DNA from: Sciurus carolinensis
Taxonomy: Eukaryota > Chordata > Mammalia > Rodentia > Sciuridae
Assembly: GCF_902686445.1 (NCBI RefSeq)
Contig: NC_062232.1
Coordinates: forward strand, 30,462,954-30,526,953
Direction: 5' to 3'
Length of the DNA stretch: 64,000 nucleotides
The translations under genes were made by a program, and so were the position numbers. Of the stretch, positions 9,051 through 21,838 are shown piece by piece. The notes beneath the pieces were generated by a model that saw nothing but the letters and a program-made list of their open reading frames with translations, had not been told where the DNA came from and searched no databases. How positions within the stretch are numbered: position 1 is the first letter of the stretch; each line of letters opens with the position of its first letter.

Positions 9051-10329
9051 CAAGTTCACACTTCTCCGACAGCAGAGCCTCGCTCCAAAATCTCTGCATC
9101 CTTCTACCTTTCTGGGTTTCACTCTTTTCGGACTGGTTCCTGTCGTCCCTAGACTCTCTGGAATCTTCCACCACAACCCTAGCAACACATTCTTTTTGTC
9201 TCGTCTGGACCCCCAAATGGACAATCTCAATGGTCTCTTCATATCCCGGATCCGCTCACCCCATGTAACTAGATCATGAATTTCCTCTTGGGTGAATACA
9301 ATGTTCTCTTTTCTCTGATGGAAAACAAAAGCTTTAGGTGTGTGTATTCTTGGGAAAGCGCTGCTAACCATGTGGAAGTATTCGTGCCCTCCAACCTCCT
9401 CTAGACTTTCATTGCCCCTCAAGTAGCTTTGTTGTTTTTATTCTCTAATTGAGAATCAATAAATCCCAAGGTTAGTCTGAGAAAGGGGCTAAACTTGCAA
9501 ATGTAGCTTATTCGGGAAAGATTTAAACAGGCCCGATGTTATTGTCCTAAATTGCTCTTTAATTTCAAGAGTGCCTATCTTGCTCTCTGAAAAACTAAAC
9601 ATTTTAAGATGGGGATCCTTAGTTATGTCTATGTGATTCTATGGCAAAGCTTCCTGTACTGGAGAATTAATAAGAATGATATCAACAGATCTTGTTTTTT
9701 AAGCTATTTTCTTTTGTATACTGCAATTTTATTGTAATAGCAACGTAATACATATTGTGTTAGATTACTTAAAAAGTAGTAGATAATACTTTAGTCTATT
9801 GAATGCATAGCCTCACATTACTGCCACTACTATTTTGTGCTTTATTTTAATAAATTTGATAGTTCAAAAACTGAATTTGCTTTTACTTAAGGAAATAAAA
9901 GAAAGAATAATAAAGAAAATGTACATAGAGCTGACTAGTTTTTCTTTTTAGACATTAGTTATTTCCCCTGGACACCAGAAAGAAGGACTGAAAACCTCAA
10001 TAAGAAAGTATATATAGAAAAGTAATGTATTTCTCTTTGATGCTTGCAAGTGATTTTCTGTCTCAATGTTTTCTACCTAGACTAATTTTACATGAAATGT
10101 GTGAGTGGAGGGAAGAGTAGTTTATTTGTAGAACATTCCAATTCAATTCAATAGTTCTTTGGTTATAAACATTGTGTGTTAGTCCTAGAATTAGAAAAAT
10201 TAATAAAAATTTGACATTTGTTTTCAGTCTCGTCTTTCTTCTCTGGGATTTTTTTCCCCTTAGTGTTGGAATTTTAGCCAATGGACACCTTATTACTCAG
10301 TTATACACCCAGCAGTTTCCAATTTTCTG
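9051..10329. other. Intergenic, no gene seen
   Basis: A 169-residue minus-strand frame overlaps 8913-9422, but it starts inside the duplicated flank, shows no recognisable domain and has no counterpart in copy 1. The rest is AT-rich with no repeat I can name. Confidence 0.45.
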
Positions 10330-10425
10330 ATAGAGTCTTGCTAAGTTACTGAGGTTGATATCAAACTTGTAATCCTCCTGCCTCAGCCTCCCAGTTCTCT
10401 GGGATCATAGGTGTTCCTCACCTTG
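10330..10425 (-). repeat. B1-type SINE fragment
   Basis: TCTTGCTAAGTTACTGAGG through AATCCTCCTGCCTCAGCCTC to a degraded GGGATCATAGGTG is the complement of a B1 monomer. It is diverged and truncated, with no clear ID half. Confidence 0.7.
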
Positions 10426-11069
10426 CCTGATCCCCAATCTAGGAAATTAATTACAGAGGTATTGCATTTTTTGTTCAAAATCCCTCAGTATTAACTGGTG
10501 CCCAGTAAACAGGTAAAATTAATTGATGACTAAAATATTTACAAGCATCCACACCTCACAATCCTTAAAGACCGTAGTGAAATATTTGTTGTAAGTTATC
10601 ATAAGGAGACCTTCTTTGAAGCAGTTTGCCTACAGCCAAGGATAAAAACATGGCAGCATAGGGACACCAACTGGTTTCTGCCTTGCCCCAGAGGCCTCAA
10701 TCTTAGTGTTTCTCCATGCAGACTTTCAGAAATGAAATGAAATCATTAAACAAAGGAAATATTTCATCGTACATGCTCCTAGAACTGGATTCTCCAGAGG
10801 TTTATTGCCCCTATATGACACTGTAATCTGACTGGTTTGTTCAGTATTTATCCACTATACCATTGTCTTTACAGGTATGACTGGCTTAAAGGAGAGACTT
10901 ACATGGATATATACATCACTACAGGAAAATTTAGCAGGAAATTTGCTACAGCCTATTGTAACCTATTTTCACAGCCTAGACAAATCTTCTTTTAAAATAA
11001 TCTTAATGTGAATGTGATGAATGTGGTTTGGTTTACAATGTTTAAGAATTAGAGTGTTTGCAATTCAAA
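10426..11069. other. Intergenic, no gene seen
   Basis: No coding, RNA or repeat feature is recognisable here by eye. Confidence 0.4.
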
Positions 11070-11560
11070 GTAGTCAAATTATGGAACCAGACTGTAGGTC
11101 CATCAATAGATGAGTTGATTAAGAAAATGTGGTATATATACACAATGGACTTTTACTTAATCACAAAGAAGAATGACATTATGGAATTCACTGGTAAATG
11201 GAAATGAAGAACATGATGCTAAGTGAAATAATTCAGACTCAGAAAATCAAGAGTCAAATGTTTCTTCTCATATGTTGAAGCTATAGCAAAATAAGGGGAA
11301 AAGTGGAGGATTGGCATCATAAAGATATGGTGAAAATCAGTGGAGTAGAAGAAGGAGATTGAGGGGAAGGGAGGAGGCACAGGAAAGGGAAAATACTGAA
11401 TGAATTTAACAAAATCACATGATGTGTATACAGAAATATACCAGTGAGAATTACACCTTTATAGATGTAGAAAGCACCAATCAACAAAATGTAAATAAGT
11501 GAAAGGAAGATCATAAGAGTAGAGGAAGGAGGACCAGAATTTTTGCAAATACAAAATGTT
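11070..11560 (+). mobile_element. L1 fragment, 3' end
   Basis: It starts in the C-terminal ORF2 region (ATTATGGAACCAGACT, then the GTGGTATATATACACAATGG stretch typical of L1 ends). It continues through ATGCTAAGTGAAATAATTCA into a purine-rich 3' UTR. The element is 5'-truncated and non-coding. Confidence 0.85.
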
Positions 11561-12509
11561 TCCCCTCAAAATTAGAAAGGCTGATAATATAATTTTCCTT
11601 TTCTTGTGAAATACAATGGAATTTGCAAAGTTAAGTGCTGTCTGTGTCCTTTGATTAAAAAAGAAGTAGCCAAAGAAGATTAATTAAGAAAGTGACAAAT
11701 TTTTGGTTTTTCGGTCATATATTAAACTACACAAATAGCTATTTCATCATGTTTTAATTATTCCATGTGTTGTCAATTTCCTCTTCCTGATGCAAATCTT
11801 TGTCAAGTGAATGATGTTGTAAACTTTTTTTTTTAATTTAAAGGCATAATATTTATTATGAACAGCAAAAAATCCTTAGGTAATCTAATGATAGTGAAAA
11901 TAAGGACATTATCTTCTGTTTAACTGATAAGAGATCAGGAGCTCCTTACATAGGTACCACTGACCATGCAAACCAATTCCATTTGGTTTGTGGCCTTCCA
12001 GAGCTGAATTGATCCCCACTCCTGCCTCACTACTCACATGTGTGGTTGCTATGCCAGGTAATGGAGAATCAGACTCCAACCACTTGCAGAAACATGGATG
12101 CATATTATTCTGTTTCCTTTGTTAAAGGTCCCAGTTTCTATCCTAGTTTCAGTGGCATCATCTGGAGTCCAAGATTTCAAAGTCAATAGTTAATTTCCAT
12201 TATATCATTAAATGTCAGTGTGGAAATATGGCACACAGTGAGAAGATTTTCACTGTAGACCTCACTCCTGACCTTAGCTAACTCAGTTTTGAAGGTTTAT
12301 TACTATAAAGTGTAGAAAAACATATTTTCCAGTCATTATCTATTTTGCAAGCATCAGAAAGAAAGATAATGATGCAAAGACTTTGAAAACTTTAAGAATC
12401 TATATTAACATATTTATGAGGCCCTCCTGAATTTGCTGTCTAAAAACTGGATTTGAGGCCATGTTCTTTAATGAATTCTTAACTTTTGAATAACTCAAAT
12501 ACTGCTTCC

Positions 12510-12552
<43 letters not shown>

Positions 12553-13856
12553 ATAAGAGAGAGGGAACTACTTCCAATGTGGATAATTGTAGCATAGAGA
12601 AACTGAAATCCATATAATTTTCTCCAAGGAAAACTAATTTTATTGGGATTAGCCATCACCAATAAGCAAAGAAATGCTTACCAGTGACTCTTATTTTGCA
12701 AATACTTTTCTTCATTTTAAGCAATAGCTGAAATTAATTAATTAATTGTGATCCATTTGGAGACTCACCCAGGATTCATGCCATCAAATTGTCCCTTGGC
12801 TTATTTCCTTTGTGCCTTTGCAATGCCTGCTTCCTGCCCTTCCCTGCCTCCTTCTCTTCTATAAATATATGCTGAGTTTCAATTCTGTGATGCATTGGGC
12901 AATTATGTAAAGTCATCTAATTCTCACTAAAATGCCTTGAAGTTTGTTGTTATGGTTTCCATTTTATAGATGAGGAGCTAAGCTACCTGAAACATGAGGT
13001 CACATAAAAAAAAATGTTGAAAAACTGGTATTCAGGTACTTGATTTCTGACCCCAAATATGAGACTATGCCTATGAAGCATGCATCTTCTTTAATGAATA
13101 TTTTGCATGAGGAAAATCCAGGTGATTGATTCTAGTTTTGGTGTGATGGGAGATTGAAATCTCCTTTCTCACCTGTCTCAGATGTCATCGCTCTTCCAGT
13201 GAACCATTGCCCACTGTCATGTCTCAAAATACTGTTTTCTATTCCTTTTTTCTTTTTTGATTTTCAAGATGCCTTTGTCAATGTATGTACTAAAATGTCT
13301 CAGTGCCTGTTGTGTTTAAATTGTGTGATGAGTATTAAGATACAACAGGAGATTATTAGCAGAATCACTGGCACATATAATGTTGAAAATGAATGACACA
13401 TAGCCTTTGTTTTGGATGTGGTTATAATATAAATGATGAGAAAGGCATGTATTTTAATTTAGGAAACTGTAATACATTCTTTTCAACCAGGAAAATATGA
13501 ACTGAAACTTCTTGGGAACAAGAATTACATCTAGCAGGACAAATTCATTCTTTGTAAAAGGCGATGAAGAATTTTTGTCGTAAAAGTGTGAGGAAAATGC
13601 TGTAAAATGCTAATAAATCTTATAATTTAAAAAATCATCCTCTTCCTTTGGTAATTCATTTGCAAATAGTTATCGAGCATCTACTTTGTACTCTGATCTT
13701 TCTAGGTGTTGTTAATTTAGTTACTAATTAAACAACATCCTTGTTCTCACAGAGTATTCAGCCTTCAGAAGAGGAGAGGAAATGAAAAAATGAATATACA
13801 CATACCATCTTGTAGAGATGAAAGTAATAATATTCACATTAAAACAAGGTGCAAGG
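11561..13856. other. Intergenic, no gene seen
   Basis: AT-rich sequence without a supportable gene. It contains a (GT)n microsatellite at 12513-12551. Short frames (for example 13154-13396) carry no family resemblance. Confidence 0.45.
12513..12551. repeat. (GT)n microsatellite
   Basis: About 19 uninterrupted GT units. Confidence 0.95.
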
Positions 13857-14150
13857 TGTATTAGGCAGGGTAGTACAGAGAAGCAGATCTCGATAGATAG
13901 GATATAGGAATTGGCTTACATACTTATGCAGACTAAGAAGTCCTGGGAACTTCTATCTGAAAGCTGGAGAATCTGGAATGCCCAGAGTGTGAGTCCCAGT
14001 CTTAGGGCAGAGGCCTAAGAACCAGGAGCTCTGAATTATAAAGACAGGAGATGATGGATGCCCCATGGAAACAGAACATGTTAGCCCTCCCTTCACGTTT
14101 TTGCACTATTTGGTCCCTCAACAGATTGAATAATGTCTACCAATACTTGT
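13857..14150 (+). mobile_element. Ancient LTR-like remnant (ERVL/MLT2-like)
   Basis: The order of phrases (GGAATTGGCTTACATACTTA, AGAAGTCC, AGCTGGAGAATC, GGCCTAAGAACCAGGAGCTC) resembles old mammalian ERVL LTR sequence as I remember it. Divergence is high, and neither the ends nor the exact family can be fixed without a repeat library. Confidence 0.4.
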
Positions 14151-14159
14151 CTACAGATA

Positions 14160-14330
14160 CGAATGCTGAAGTCTTCCAATAACCCCCTCAGAAATACACC
14201 AATACAATAGAGGGGTAGGGGAAGGGAAGGGGAAAGAGAGGTACTAGGAACTGAATTAGAACAAAATATATTCCATGCTTGTATAATTTTGTCAAATAGA
14301 TTCTACTGTCATGGATAACTAAAAAGAACC
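14160..14330 (+). mobile_element. L1 3' UTR fragment
   Basis: A purine-rich GGGGAAGGGAAGGGG tract is followed by ATATTCCATGCTTGTATAATT and TGTCATGGATAACTAAAAAGAA, the usual layout of an L1 3' terminus. Only the end of the element is present. Confidence 0.65.
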
Positions 14331-14399
14331 AACAAAAAAGAACACAGTGACTGAAATGAAAACTAAAATAACAGCAACTGCGGAATTGGTCAAGAAGAA

Positions 14400-15420
14400 A
14401 TAGGAGAAATATAAAACAACATTTCTAATTATCCAGATAATAGACAAATAAGGGGCAAGAAGAATGAAAACCAGTGACAAAAGCCTGTGGGATTTATAGG
14501 ACACTATCAAATGAAACAACGTTATGTTATGGCAGTAGCAGAAGAACAGACAGACAAAAAGAAGATAAATTATTTAAAGAAACAGTGACTAAAAAGTTTG
14601 CCAATCCTGGAAGAGAAATCATCTTCCACATTCAGAAAACTCAAATATCCCAAATCATGATCTATAAAAAGAGTACACCAAGACACATTTAATCAAAACT
14701 CAAAGACAAAGGAACAACTTTGAAAGCATCAAGAACAAATGATCTCACATAAGGTAACTCCCATGAGACTATCAGAAAATTTATCAATTGAAATCTTACA
14801 GGTTAGGAGATGGGGGAATGCTGTATTCAATATACTTTTAAAAAATATGCCACAATTACCGCCAAAATTATCCTTTAAAAGATTGGTGCCTTACCCTCCC
14901 CTCAAAATTGTAAACCTGATGCAGTTTATAACCAATAGACCTGCATTATAGGAAATTAAGGGATTTCAAATTGAAATAAAACATGGTAAACAGCAACATG
15001 AAAGCATAAATATGACAAAGACAAATATATAGACAAATATAGATGATATAGCACTGTAATGTTGGCACATTAGTTGATTTTAACTATAATATAAACCTTA
15101 GAAGATTAAAACAAATGTTAATTGTTGCATAATATAGAAAAGCAAACTCTTAAGTTCAGGAACACAAAGTGGTAGTGGGAAAGTAAAACTAGTGATTTTG
15201 CATACATTTTAAGTTTTTATTGACCTAAAACAGATGGTTTTAACTATAACAACTTTTACACAGGCCTTGAACTATACTCAAAGAAAAATAACTATAATAG
15301 ATGCACAAAAGGTAAAGAACAAAGAATCAGAAAATTTAACTACCCCCAAATCATAAAATAATAGAAAGAAAAGTTTAAAAAGAGAGGGAAAAAGAAATGC
15401 ATTAAGACAGGAAATAATTT
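14400..15420 (+). mobile_element. HAL1-like (half-L1) or old L1 ORF1 fragment
   Basis: The sequence runs through diverged L1 ORF1 C-terminal sequence (ATTGAAATCTTACAGG, CCAATAGACCTGCATTATAG) directly into a non-ORF2 3' region. That region has AACATGAAAGCATAAATATG-type and TATAGACAAATATAG-type phrases. This ORF1-without-ORF2 arrangement fits HAL1. All frames are broken. Confidence 0.55.
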
Positions 15421-15454
15421 GCAATAGTAATCCTTCACCTATCAATAATCATGG

Positions 15455-15717
15455 CTTTTTTTTTTTTTTTTGCTTTTGATTTTGTGTTTTGTTTTTGTTT
15501 GTTTATTTGTTTGTTTGTTTTTGAAGTTCTGGGGATAGAACCCAGAGGTACTCTACCACTGAGCCACATTGCCAGCCCTTTTCATTTTTTTGTTTTGAGG
15601 CAGGGTCTCACTGAGTTGCTTAGGGCCTCACTAAGTTGCTGAGATCAGCCTTGAACTTGCAGTCCTCCTGTCTCAGACTCCTGAGTCCCTGGGATTACCC
15701 GTGTGCCCCACCTCAGC
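15455..15717 (-). repeat. B1-dID dimeric SINE
   Basis: T-rich and GTTT-repeat tail on the plus-strand left, then ID half complement (GGGATAGAACCCAGAGGTAC, GAGCCACATTGCC), then B1 half complement ending GTGTGCCCCACCTCAGC. The orientation is minus. Confidence 0.85.
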
Positions 15718-15729
15718 TAACTCAATTTA

Positions 15730-15891
15730 CTTTTTTTTGCACCAGGGATTGAACCCAGGGGCATTCAACCACTGAACCACATCCCCAGCCTATTTTATTT
15801 TTTATTTGAGACAGGGTCTCACTAAGTTGCTTTAGAGTTTCACTAAATTGCTAAGGCTGACTTTAAACTCGTGATCCTCCTGCCTTAGCCT

Positions 15892-15893
<2 letters not shown>
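15730..15893 (-). repeat. B1-dID SINE, truncated at a (GA)n tract
   Basis: ID half complement (GGGATTGAACCCAGGGGCAT) followed by a B1 half. It stops at GCCTTAGCCTC, where a GA repeat begins, so the B1 5' end is lost. Confidence 0.85.

Positions 15894-15934
<41 letters not shown>
15894..15934. repeat. (GA)n microsatellite
   Basis: About 20 AG/GA units abutting the truncated SINE. Confidence 0.93.
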
Positions 15935-15937
<3 letters not shown>

Positions 15938-16094
15938 ACAGACATTCAACAGTCCTCTGCAAGTTCATGCCCTCAGTGACCTAAGACCTCCTACTAGGCA
16001 CAAGCTCTTAAGGTTTCCACCACTTTCCATTAGGAGCAAGCTGGGGGCAAAGCCTTTAACATATGGGCATTTCAGGGACATTTTAGATGCACAC

Positions 16095-16437
16095 TACTGC
16101 ATCCCCCAATTTTCACATGTTGGAAGATTTGTCCCCATTGTGGTGGTGTTGAGGTGATGGAAGCTTTAAGATGAGAGACCTAGCAGAGTGTGCTAAGGAC
16201 ATGGGGACACTGCCCTAGGAAGAGATTAATGTGGGTTTTGTGGAGTGAGTTCTTCTAAGTGCATAACACCTGTTTCCTTCTAACATATACATTTTTCTTT
16301 CCTGATTCTGTGCTAGCTTGTAAAACAACCAAGGGTGCTCTAGGAAGAGCCTGAACAATAGAGGTAAACTGATCTCAGACTTTCATTCTCCAAAACTGTG
16401 AGCTAAATAAATCTCTTAGCTGGCATCAAGAATCCTG
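16095..16437 (+). mobile_element. MaLR-type solo LTR (MLT1/MST-like)
   Basis: Starts with TTTTCACATGTTGGAAG-type sequence and ends with CTGTGAGCTAAATAAATCTC, a poly(A)-signal-containing terminus typical of MaLR LTRs. Diverged; no target duplication identified. Confidence 0.6.
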
Positions 16438-16441
16438 TCAT

Positions 16442-16663
16442 GCCAGGCACAGTGGCACATACCTGTAATCTCAGCAGCTCAGGAGTCTGAGGCAGAAGAA
16501 TTGCAAGTTTGAGGGCAGCCTTGGCAATTCAGCAAGACTCTAGGCAACTTAACAAGACCCTTTCTCAAAATGAAACATAAAAAATGGCTGGAAATGTAGC
16601 TCAGTAGTAAAGCACCTTTGGGTTCAATCCCCAATACAAAGAAAGAAAGAAAGAAAGAATTCC
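16442..16663 (+). repeat. B1-dID dimeric SINE
   Basis: B1 half from GCCAGGCACAGTGGCACATA, then an A-rich linker, then dID half GGCTGGAAATGTAGCTCAGT ending in GGGTTCAATCCCC and a (GAAA)n tail. Confidence 0.93.
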
Positions 16664-17792
16664 ATCATAGCACTATGAAATAGAGTAATGCACCTCTCAG
16701 CAAAGAAAAACTCAGAACCAGATGGACTCATAGATGAATTCTATAAAACACTCAAAATGAATTAATACCAATCCTTCTTAAGCTCTTCCAAAGAATAGAA
16801 AGAAAGGAACATCCCAAACACATTTTATGAGGTCAGTATGACTCTGATATCAAAACTAGATAAGAAAACTATGAGAAAAGAAGGCAACAGCCAATATCCC
16901 TGATGAACATATACATAAAAATCCTCAATGAAGTTGTAGCAAACTCAACTAGATAGCACGTTAAAGGATATCCAACATAAAAAAATGGGATTTATTCCTG
17001 GAATGCAAGCATGGTCTAACATATGCAACTAACCAATTTGATGCTACACATTAACAAATGAGTGGGAAAAGACATAATTATTTCAATAGAGGCAGAAAAA
17101 GCATTTGACAAAGTTCAATATCCATTCCTGATTAAAATTATCATCCAAACAGATATAGAGGGAAATTACCTTGACAGAGTAAAGAACATATATGAAATGC
17201 CCACAGCTAACATCAAATTCAATGGGTCTGCTAAAAGGCAAGTGTACCCACTCTTGCAAATTCTTTCCAACAGAATTATTGAAGTCCTAGACAAAACAAT
17301 AAAGTAAAAGGAAGAAATAAAATACACCCATATCAGAAAAAAAACTGAAGTAAAATTACATCTGTTTTCAGAAGACACAATCATTTACCTAGAGGACCCA
17401 AAGATTCCACTAAACTTTTTTAACTAATAAATGAATTTATCAAAGTTGTAGGATGCAACATCAACAATCCAAAGTCAGTTCAATTTCTGTACCCAAATAA
17501 CTATCCAAAAAGGAAATTAAGAAAACAATACCATATACACCATATACAATAGTATCAAAAAGATAAAATACTGAGAAATAAATTTCAGCAAGAAGATGAA
17601 TGATCTGTACACTGAAAAGTGTGAAACAGTGATCAATGAAATTGAAGAAGTCACAATAAATGGAGAAATAGCTCAAGTTCATGAATCAGAAGAATATTGT
17701 TAAAATGCCCATGTTACCCAAAGTATCTACTGATCCATGAAATCCTTATGAAAACTCCAATTATATTTTTCACAGAATAAGATTTGTTTGGA

Positions 17793-17855
17793 ATAAATAA
17801 AATAATAAAATAATAAAATAAATAAAATAAAATAATAAAATAAATAAAATAATAA
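17793..17855. repeat. (AATAA)n-type simple repeat
   Basis: Irregular runs of AATAAATAAAATAATAAAAT expanding an A-rich part of L1 ORF2. Confidence 0.85.
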
Positions 17856-17921
17856 ATTTGTTTGGAACCACAGAATATCCTGAATAGCCAAAGTACTCTT
17901 AAGCAAAATAATAAACCTAGA

Positions 17922-18008
17922 GGGGCTGGGAATATAGCTCAATTGGCAGAGTGCTTGCCTAGAAAGCACAAGGCCCTGGGTTCAATCCCCAGCACCACAA
18001 AAAAAAAT
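17922..18008 (+). repeat. ID SINE
   Basis: GGGGCTGGGAATATAGCTCA (A box) through GGGTTCAATCCCCAGCACCA (B box), then an A-rich tail. Flanked by matching ATAAACCTAGAG copies, a clear target duplication in L1 sequence. Confidence 0.94.
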
Positions 18009-18956
18009 AATAATATAAAATAAACCTAGAGGTATCACACTTCCTCATTTCATACTATATTACAAAGCTACAGTAATCATAACAGTGGCATAAAAACAGA
18101 CATACAGTAGTAAAAAGTAATTGAGAGCCCAGAAATAAACCCTTGCATCTACAGTCAAGCAATCTTTAAAAAGCATGCCAGGAAAGACACAATGGAAATG
18201 ATAGATTATTCAGTAATGTTGTTGGGGAAACTGGATTTCCACATGGATAAGAAAAAAATTGGACCTACATCTTATGATGTATAAAATCAGGGTTGCTCCA
18301 TGGCTCAGGATTTAAGCAGCTGGAGTACTACTTCTCAGCAAGGTGCTAGGAATCTATATGAACACTACAGGGTAGAGACTCACATGCTGAACAAATGCCA
18401 GCTAAGAGATAGCACACCTTATTCCATACACAAATTAACCACACTCAAAATTCAGCAATACTTTAATACAAAGAATAGAAGGGACAAAATAATCCATACT
18501 AAGACCAGGCCCCAGTAGGAATAGCTTGGGGTGGGGTAGCTAAAGTCCCACTCATAGACATCCACTCCTACAGCAAAACAGAATTAACTCAAAGGATATG
18601 GATACCATCCTTTGTGTCACCTCAATCTAAATTACTCTAGGACATTTTGGTAAGAGAAGGCGATGATTTAAAAAGACCCACACATGAAGTAGAAGAGAAA
18701 TCCATCCAAACAGATGCATAAAACTGAAAAGTGGAATACAAGAAATATGAAAAAATGAGGTAACATGGCACCCCCCAAATTTCACAATTTACCAGCAACT
18801 GACTACAAAGATATTGAAGTGGATAAAATATCAGCTAAAGAATTCAAAAGAATGATTATAAAAATGATCAATAAAAACTAAACACAGAAAAACAACTGCA
18901 TGATTTAAGGAAATCAATGCAGGATATGAATGAGAAATTTAAAAAAAGATAAAAAT

Positions 18957-19438
18957 ATTCATTGGGAGTGGTGAATGAATTATGGTCCTTGAACTGCCCA
19001 GAGACAGAGGCAATATGTCTCTTGGGAATTTCTCAGTGCAAAGGCACTGATTGAAGATTGCCCAGTTGCTATGGTGACACCCTGTTCAAAAGGGGGTTCT
19101 GTGCCAGCCACAGAGTTGTTCGGTTCTTGACCTTAAGTTCAAATGCCAGATGTCCAGAGATAGAGTTATGGGTGCAACCTGATAATTATAATTAGGTTGC
19201 ACAGAAGTTTGTCCTTCACTTTGAGCAGTTTGAAGAAACTTTCTCACAATAAATCCTTTTAATGATATAACCCGTACAATAAACATGCTGAGCTGACTCA
19301 TGGTCACTGCACTCCATCCAAGTATGGTGCCCACCAAGTCCCAGCTTTTTCTCTATGTGTGTGCCTCTTTATTTTTTCCAATCCCCCATTGTCCCTCATT
19401 CAGTTTCCTGAATTAACCATCATGCAGGTTGTGATGGA
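18957..19438 (+). mobile_element. LTR-like insertion within L1 ORF1
   Basis: Foreign sequence separates two halves of one L1 ORF1: AAATTTAAAAAAAGATAAAA on the left, GATATTTAAAAAGAACC on the right. It ends with CAATAAATCC and CCTCTTTATT-type polyadenylation sequence and has no frames. Ends are approximate and the family unassigned. Confidence 0.5.
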
Positions 19439-19823
19439 TATTTAAAAAGAACCAAAAAGGAATCTTGGAAATGAGAGGCACAATAAATCAAATGAAATGT
19501 TCAGTTGAAAGTCTTTCTAATAGAGTAGACTATCTGAAGACAGAATTTCAGAACTGGAAGGCAAAGTGACCAGCCTTGAATATTCAGACAGTCTAAAGGA
19601 AAAGAAAAGAAGCAATTATGACAAGAATATACAAGAACTCTGGGATAACAATAAGAGACCAGATTTAAGAATCATTGGAATTGAAGGGTTGTGAGATGCA
19701 GGTAAATGGTATCGCTAAATTCTTCAGGGAAACAGTAACAAAAAAAAAAACTTCTAAACTTTGGACATCCAGATACAGGAACCATTATAAACCCAAAAGG
19801 ACAAGATTAAAACAGAACCTCTT

Positions 19824-19962
19824 GGGCTGGGGTTGTAGCTCAGTGGTAGAGTGCTTGCCTAGCATGTGTGAGGCACTGGGTTCAATCCTCAGCACCACAT
19901 GAAAACAAACAAATAAAATAAAGGTGTTGTGTCCATCTACAAGTAAAAAATTATTTAAAACA
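19824..19962 (+). repeat. ID SINE, long-tail type
   Basis: GGGCTGGGGTTGTAGCTCAG through GGTTCAATCCTCAGCACCAC, then AATAAAATAAAGGTGTTGTG and TCCATCTACAA. The tail distinguishes this subfamily from the short ID type. Confidence 0.94.
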
Positions 19963-21407
19963 AGTAAGAACTTCTCCCCAACACATTATAATTGAAGTTT
20001 CTAAAATATGGAAAATGGATAGAAGTTTAAAAGCCATGTGAGAAAAACGTCGGGTCAAATTTAAACACAAGCCAATCAGAATTACTTACAATTTCATTTT
20101 ACAAACTCTAAAATCCAGAAGGCTTTGGAATGATGTTTTTCAAGCCCTTAAAGAAAATAATTGTCAAACAAGAATACTAAATAAAGCAAAGCTATCCTTC
20201 AGAATTTAAGGTGAAATGAAAAACCTTCTAAGATAAGTTGGAACTAAAAGAATTCATGACTGCTAAGATGGGACTATAGAAAGTACTTAAAGAAATACTT
20301 TACACAGAAGAAATAAAAAACAAACCCCATAGCTCACACGTGGAGAAATCTCATTTGAAGAGTAGCTAGGCAAATGAGAAAAAGGACCACATTAAGCATT
20401 ATAAATAAATCAAAATGGCAGAAATTAGTAAACATCTCCCTATAATAGCATTGATATAAATGGTTTCAACTGTAATGTTAAAAGACATAGACTGGAAGAA
20501 TGGATTAAAAAGCAAAATCCAGCTAGATATTGTTTGCAAGAAATTCACCTTACAGACAAAGATAATCAGGCTGAGTGTGAGAGGATGGAAATGGATACAC
20601 CATGCAAATGGAGCTCAAAAAACAAGCAAGAGTATCTCCTTTCATATCTAACAAAGCAAACTTCAAGTTAAAATTAACCAGAACAGACAAAGAAGGTCAC
20701 TTCAGACTGGTTAATGGAAAAACAAGAAGAAAATATGACAATAGTAAATGTATATTGCCCAAACATTGGTGCATCTAATTATATAAAATAGACACTTCTT
20801 GAATCAAAGACTCAGACACCAGTAGAATAATACTGTGTGATTTTAACACACCCTTTCACCAATAGATAGGTCTTCCAGACATGAGCTCAGTAAAGATTCT
20901 ACAGATCAAGCAAACATTATAAATCAAATGAACTTAACAGGGATCTATAGAATATTTCAAACAACAACTGAATACATTTTCTTCTCAGCTGCTCATGGAA
21001 CCTTCTCCCAAACAGATCATATTTTAGGCCAAAAAGCAAGTCTTAGTAAATACAAAAAAAATGGATATAATTTATAATCACTAAAATAATTATAATTATT
21101 TCATGAAATAGAAAGGGATAGAATACTTCCAGATCCATTCTATGAAGTACATATCACCCTCATACCAAAAACAGATAATGATACTACAGACTAATATCCT
21201 TGATGAACTTAAATGTAAAAATCCTTAATAAAATATTAGCAAATTGCATTCAACGAAATAAGAAGATGGTACATCATGATCAGGTGCTTTTTATCCCAGG
21301 GATGCGAGGATGGTTTAACTACTCAAATCAATAAATGCAATTCACTTCGTGAGTAGAATTAAAGATAAAAATCACATAGTTATCTTGATAGATGCAGAGA
21401 AAACCTT

Positions 21408-21838
21408 TGTTATGGTTTGAATGTGAGATGTCCCCCCCAAAAGCTCACATGTGAGACAATGAAAGAAGGTTCAGAGGAGAGATGATTGGGTTGTGAGAAC
21501 CTTAACCCAATAGGTGAATTAATCCCCTGATAGGGATTGAGTGGAAAGTGAAGTGGTGAGTATGACTAGAGGAGGTGAGAATTGGGGCATGGCTTTGAGG
21601 TACATATATTTGTGTCTGGAAAGAGAAATCTCTCTCTCTCTGCTTCCTGACTTGATGTAAGCTGTTACCCTCTGCCATTCTCTCCCACCATGATGCTGTG
21701 TCCCCTCAAGTCCTGAGGAATGGAGCTGATTTTCTATGGACTAAGACCTCTGAAACCATGAGCCCTCAAACTTTTCTTCCCTAAAATTGTTCCGGTCAGA
21801 TCTTTCTAGTCACAGCAGCAAAAAAGATGACTAAAACA
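21408..21838 (+). mobile_element. MaLR solo LTR (MST/ORR1-like)
   Basis: A 431-bp LTR bounded by TG and CA: TGTTATGGTTTGAATGTGAG at the left and AAAAAGATGACTAAAACA at the right. It is flanked by ACCTT (21403-21407) and GCCTT (21839-21843), a 5-bp target duplication with one change, within the RT region of the L1. No internal region remains. Confidence 0.88.

Larger units (their letters stand above)
16670..18290 (+). mobile_element. Old L1 fragment (ORF2 reverse transcriptase region)
   Basis: Contains decayed RT-domain sequence. A frame at 17062-17307 reads AEKAFDKVQ, as in L1 RT, but every segment has stops and frameshifts. It runs through AAAATGCCCATGTTACCCAA to TCTACAGTCAAGCAATC. An AATAA-rich microsatellite (about 17793-17855) and an ID SINE (17922-18008) interrupt it. 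Confidence 0.8.

Noticed and set aside
8913..9422. 169-codon minus-strand ORF upstream of ferritin copy 2
   Set aside because: No domain, no ATG-anchored similarity, and it straddles the end of the duplication, with no counterpart upstream of copy 1.
14319..14519. Small membrane-protein ORFs in AT-rich DNA
   Set aside because: Phe/Leu/Ile-rich translations are expected from T-rich repeats; no conserved motif or context.
17062..17307. Separate genes for the many L1 ORF pieces
   Set aside because: Each matches part of L1 ORF1 or ORF2 in order and is separated only by frameshifts or stops, so they are parts of decayed elements.
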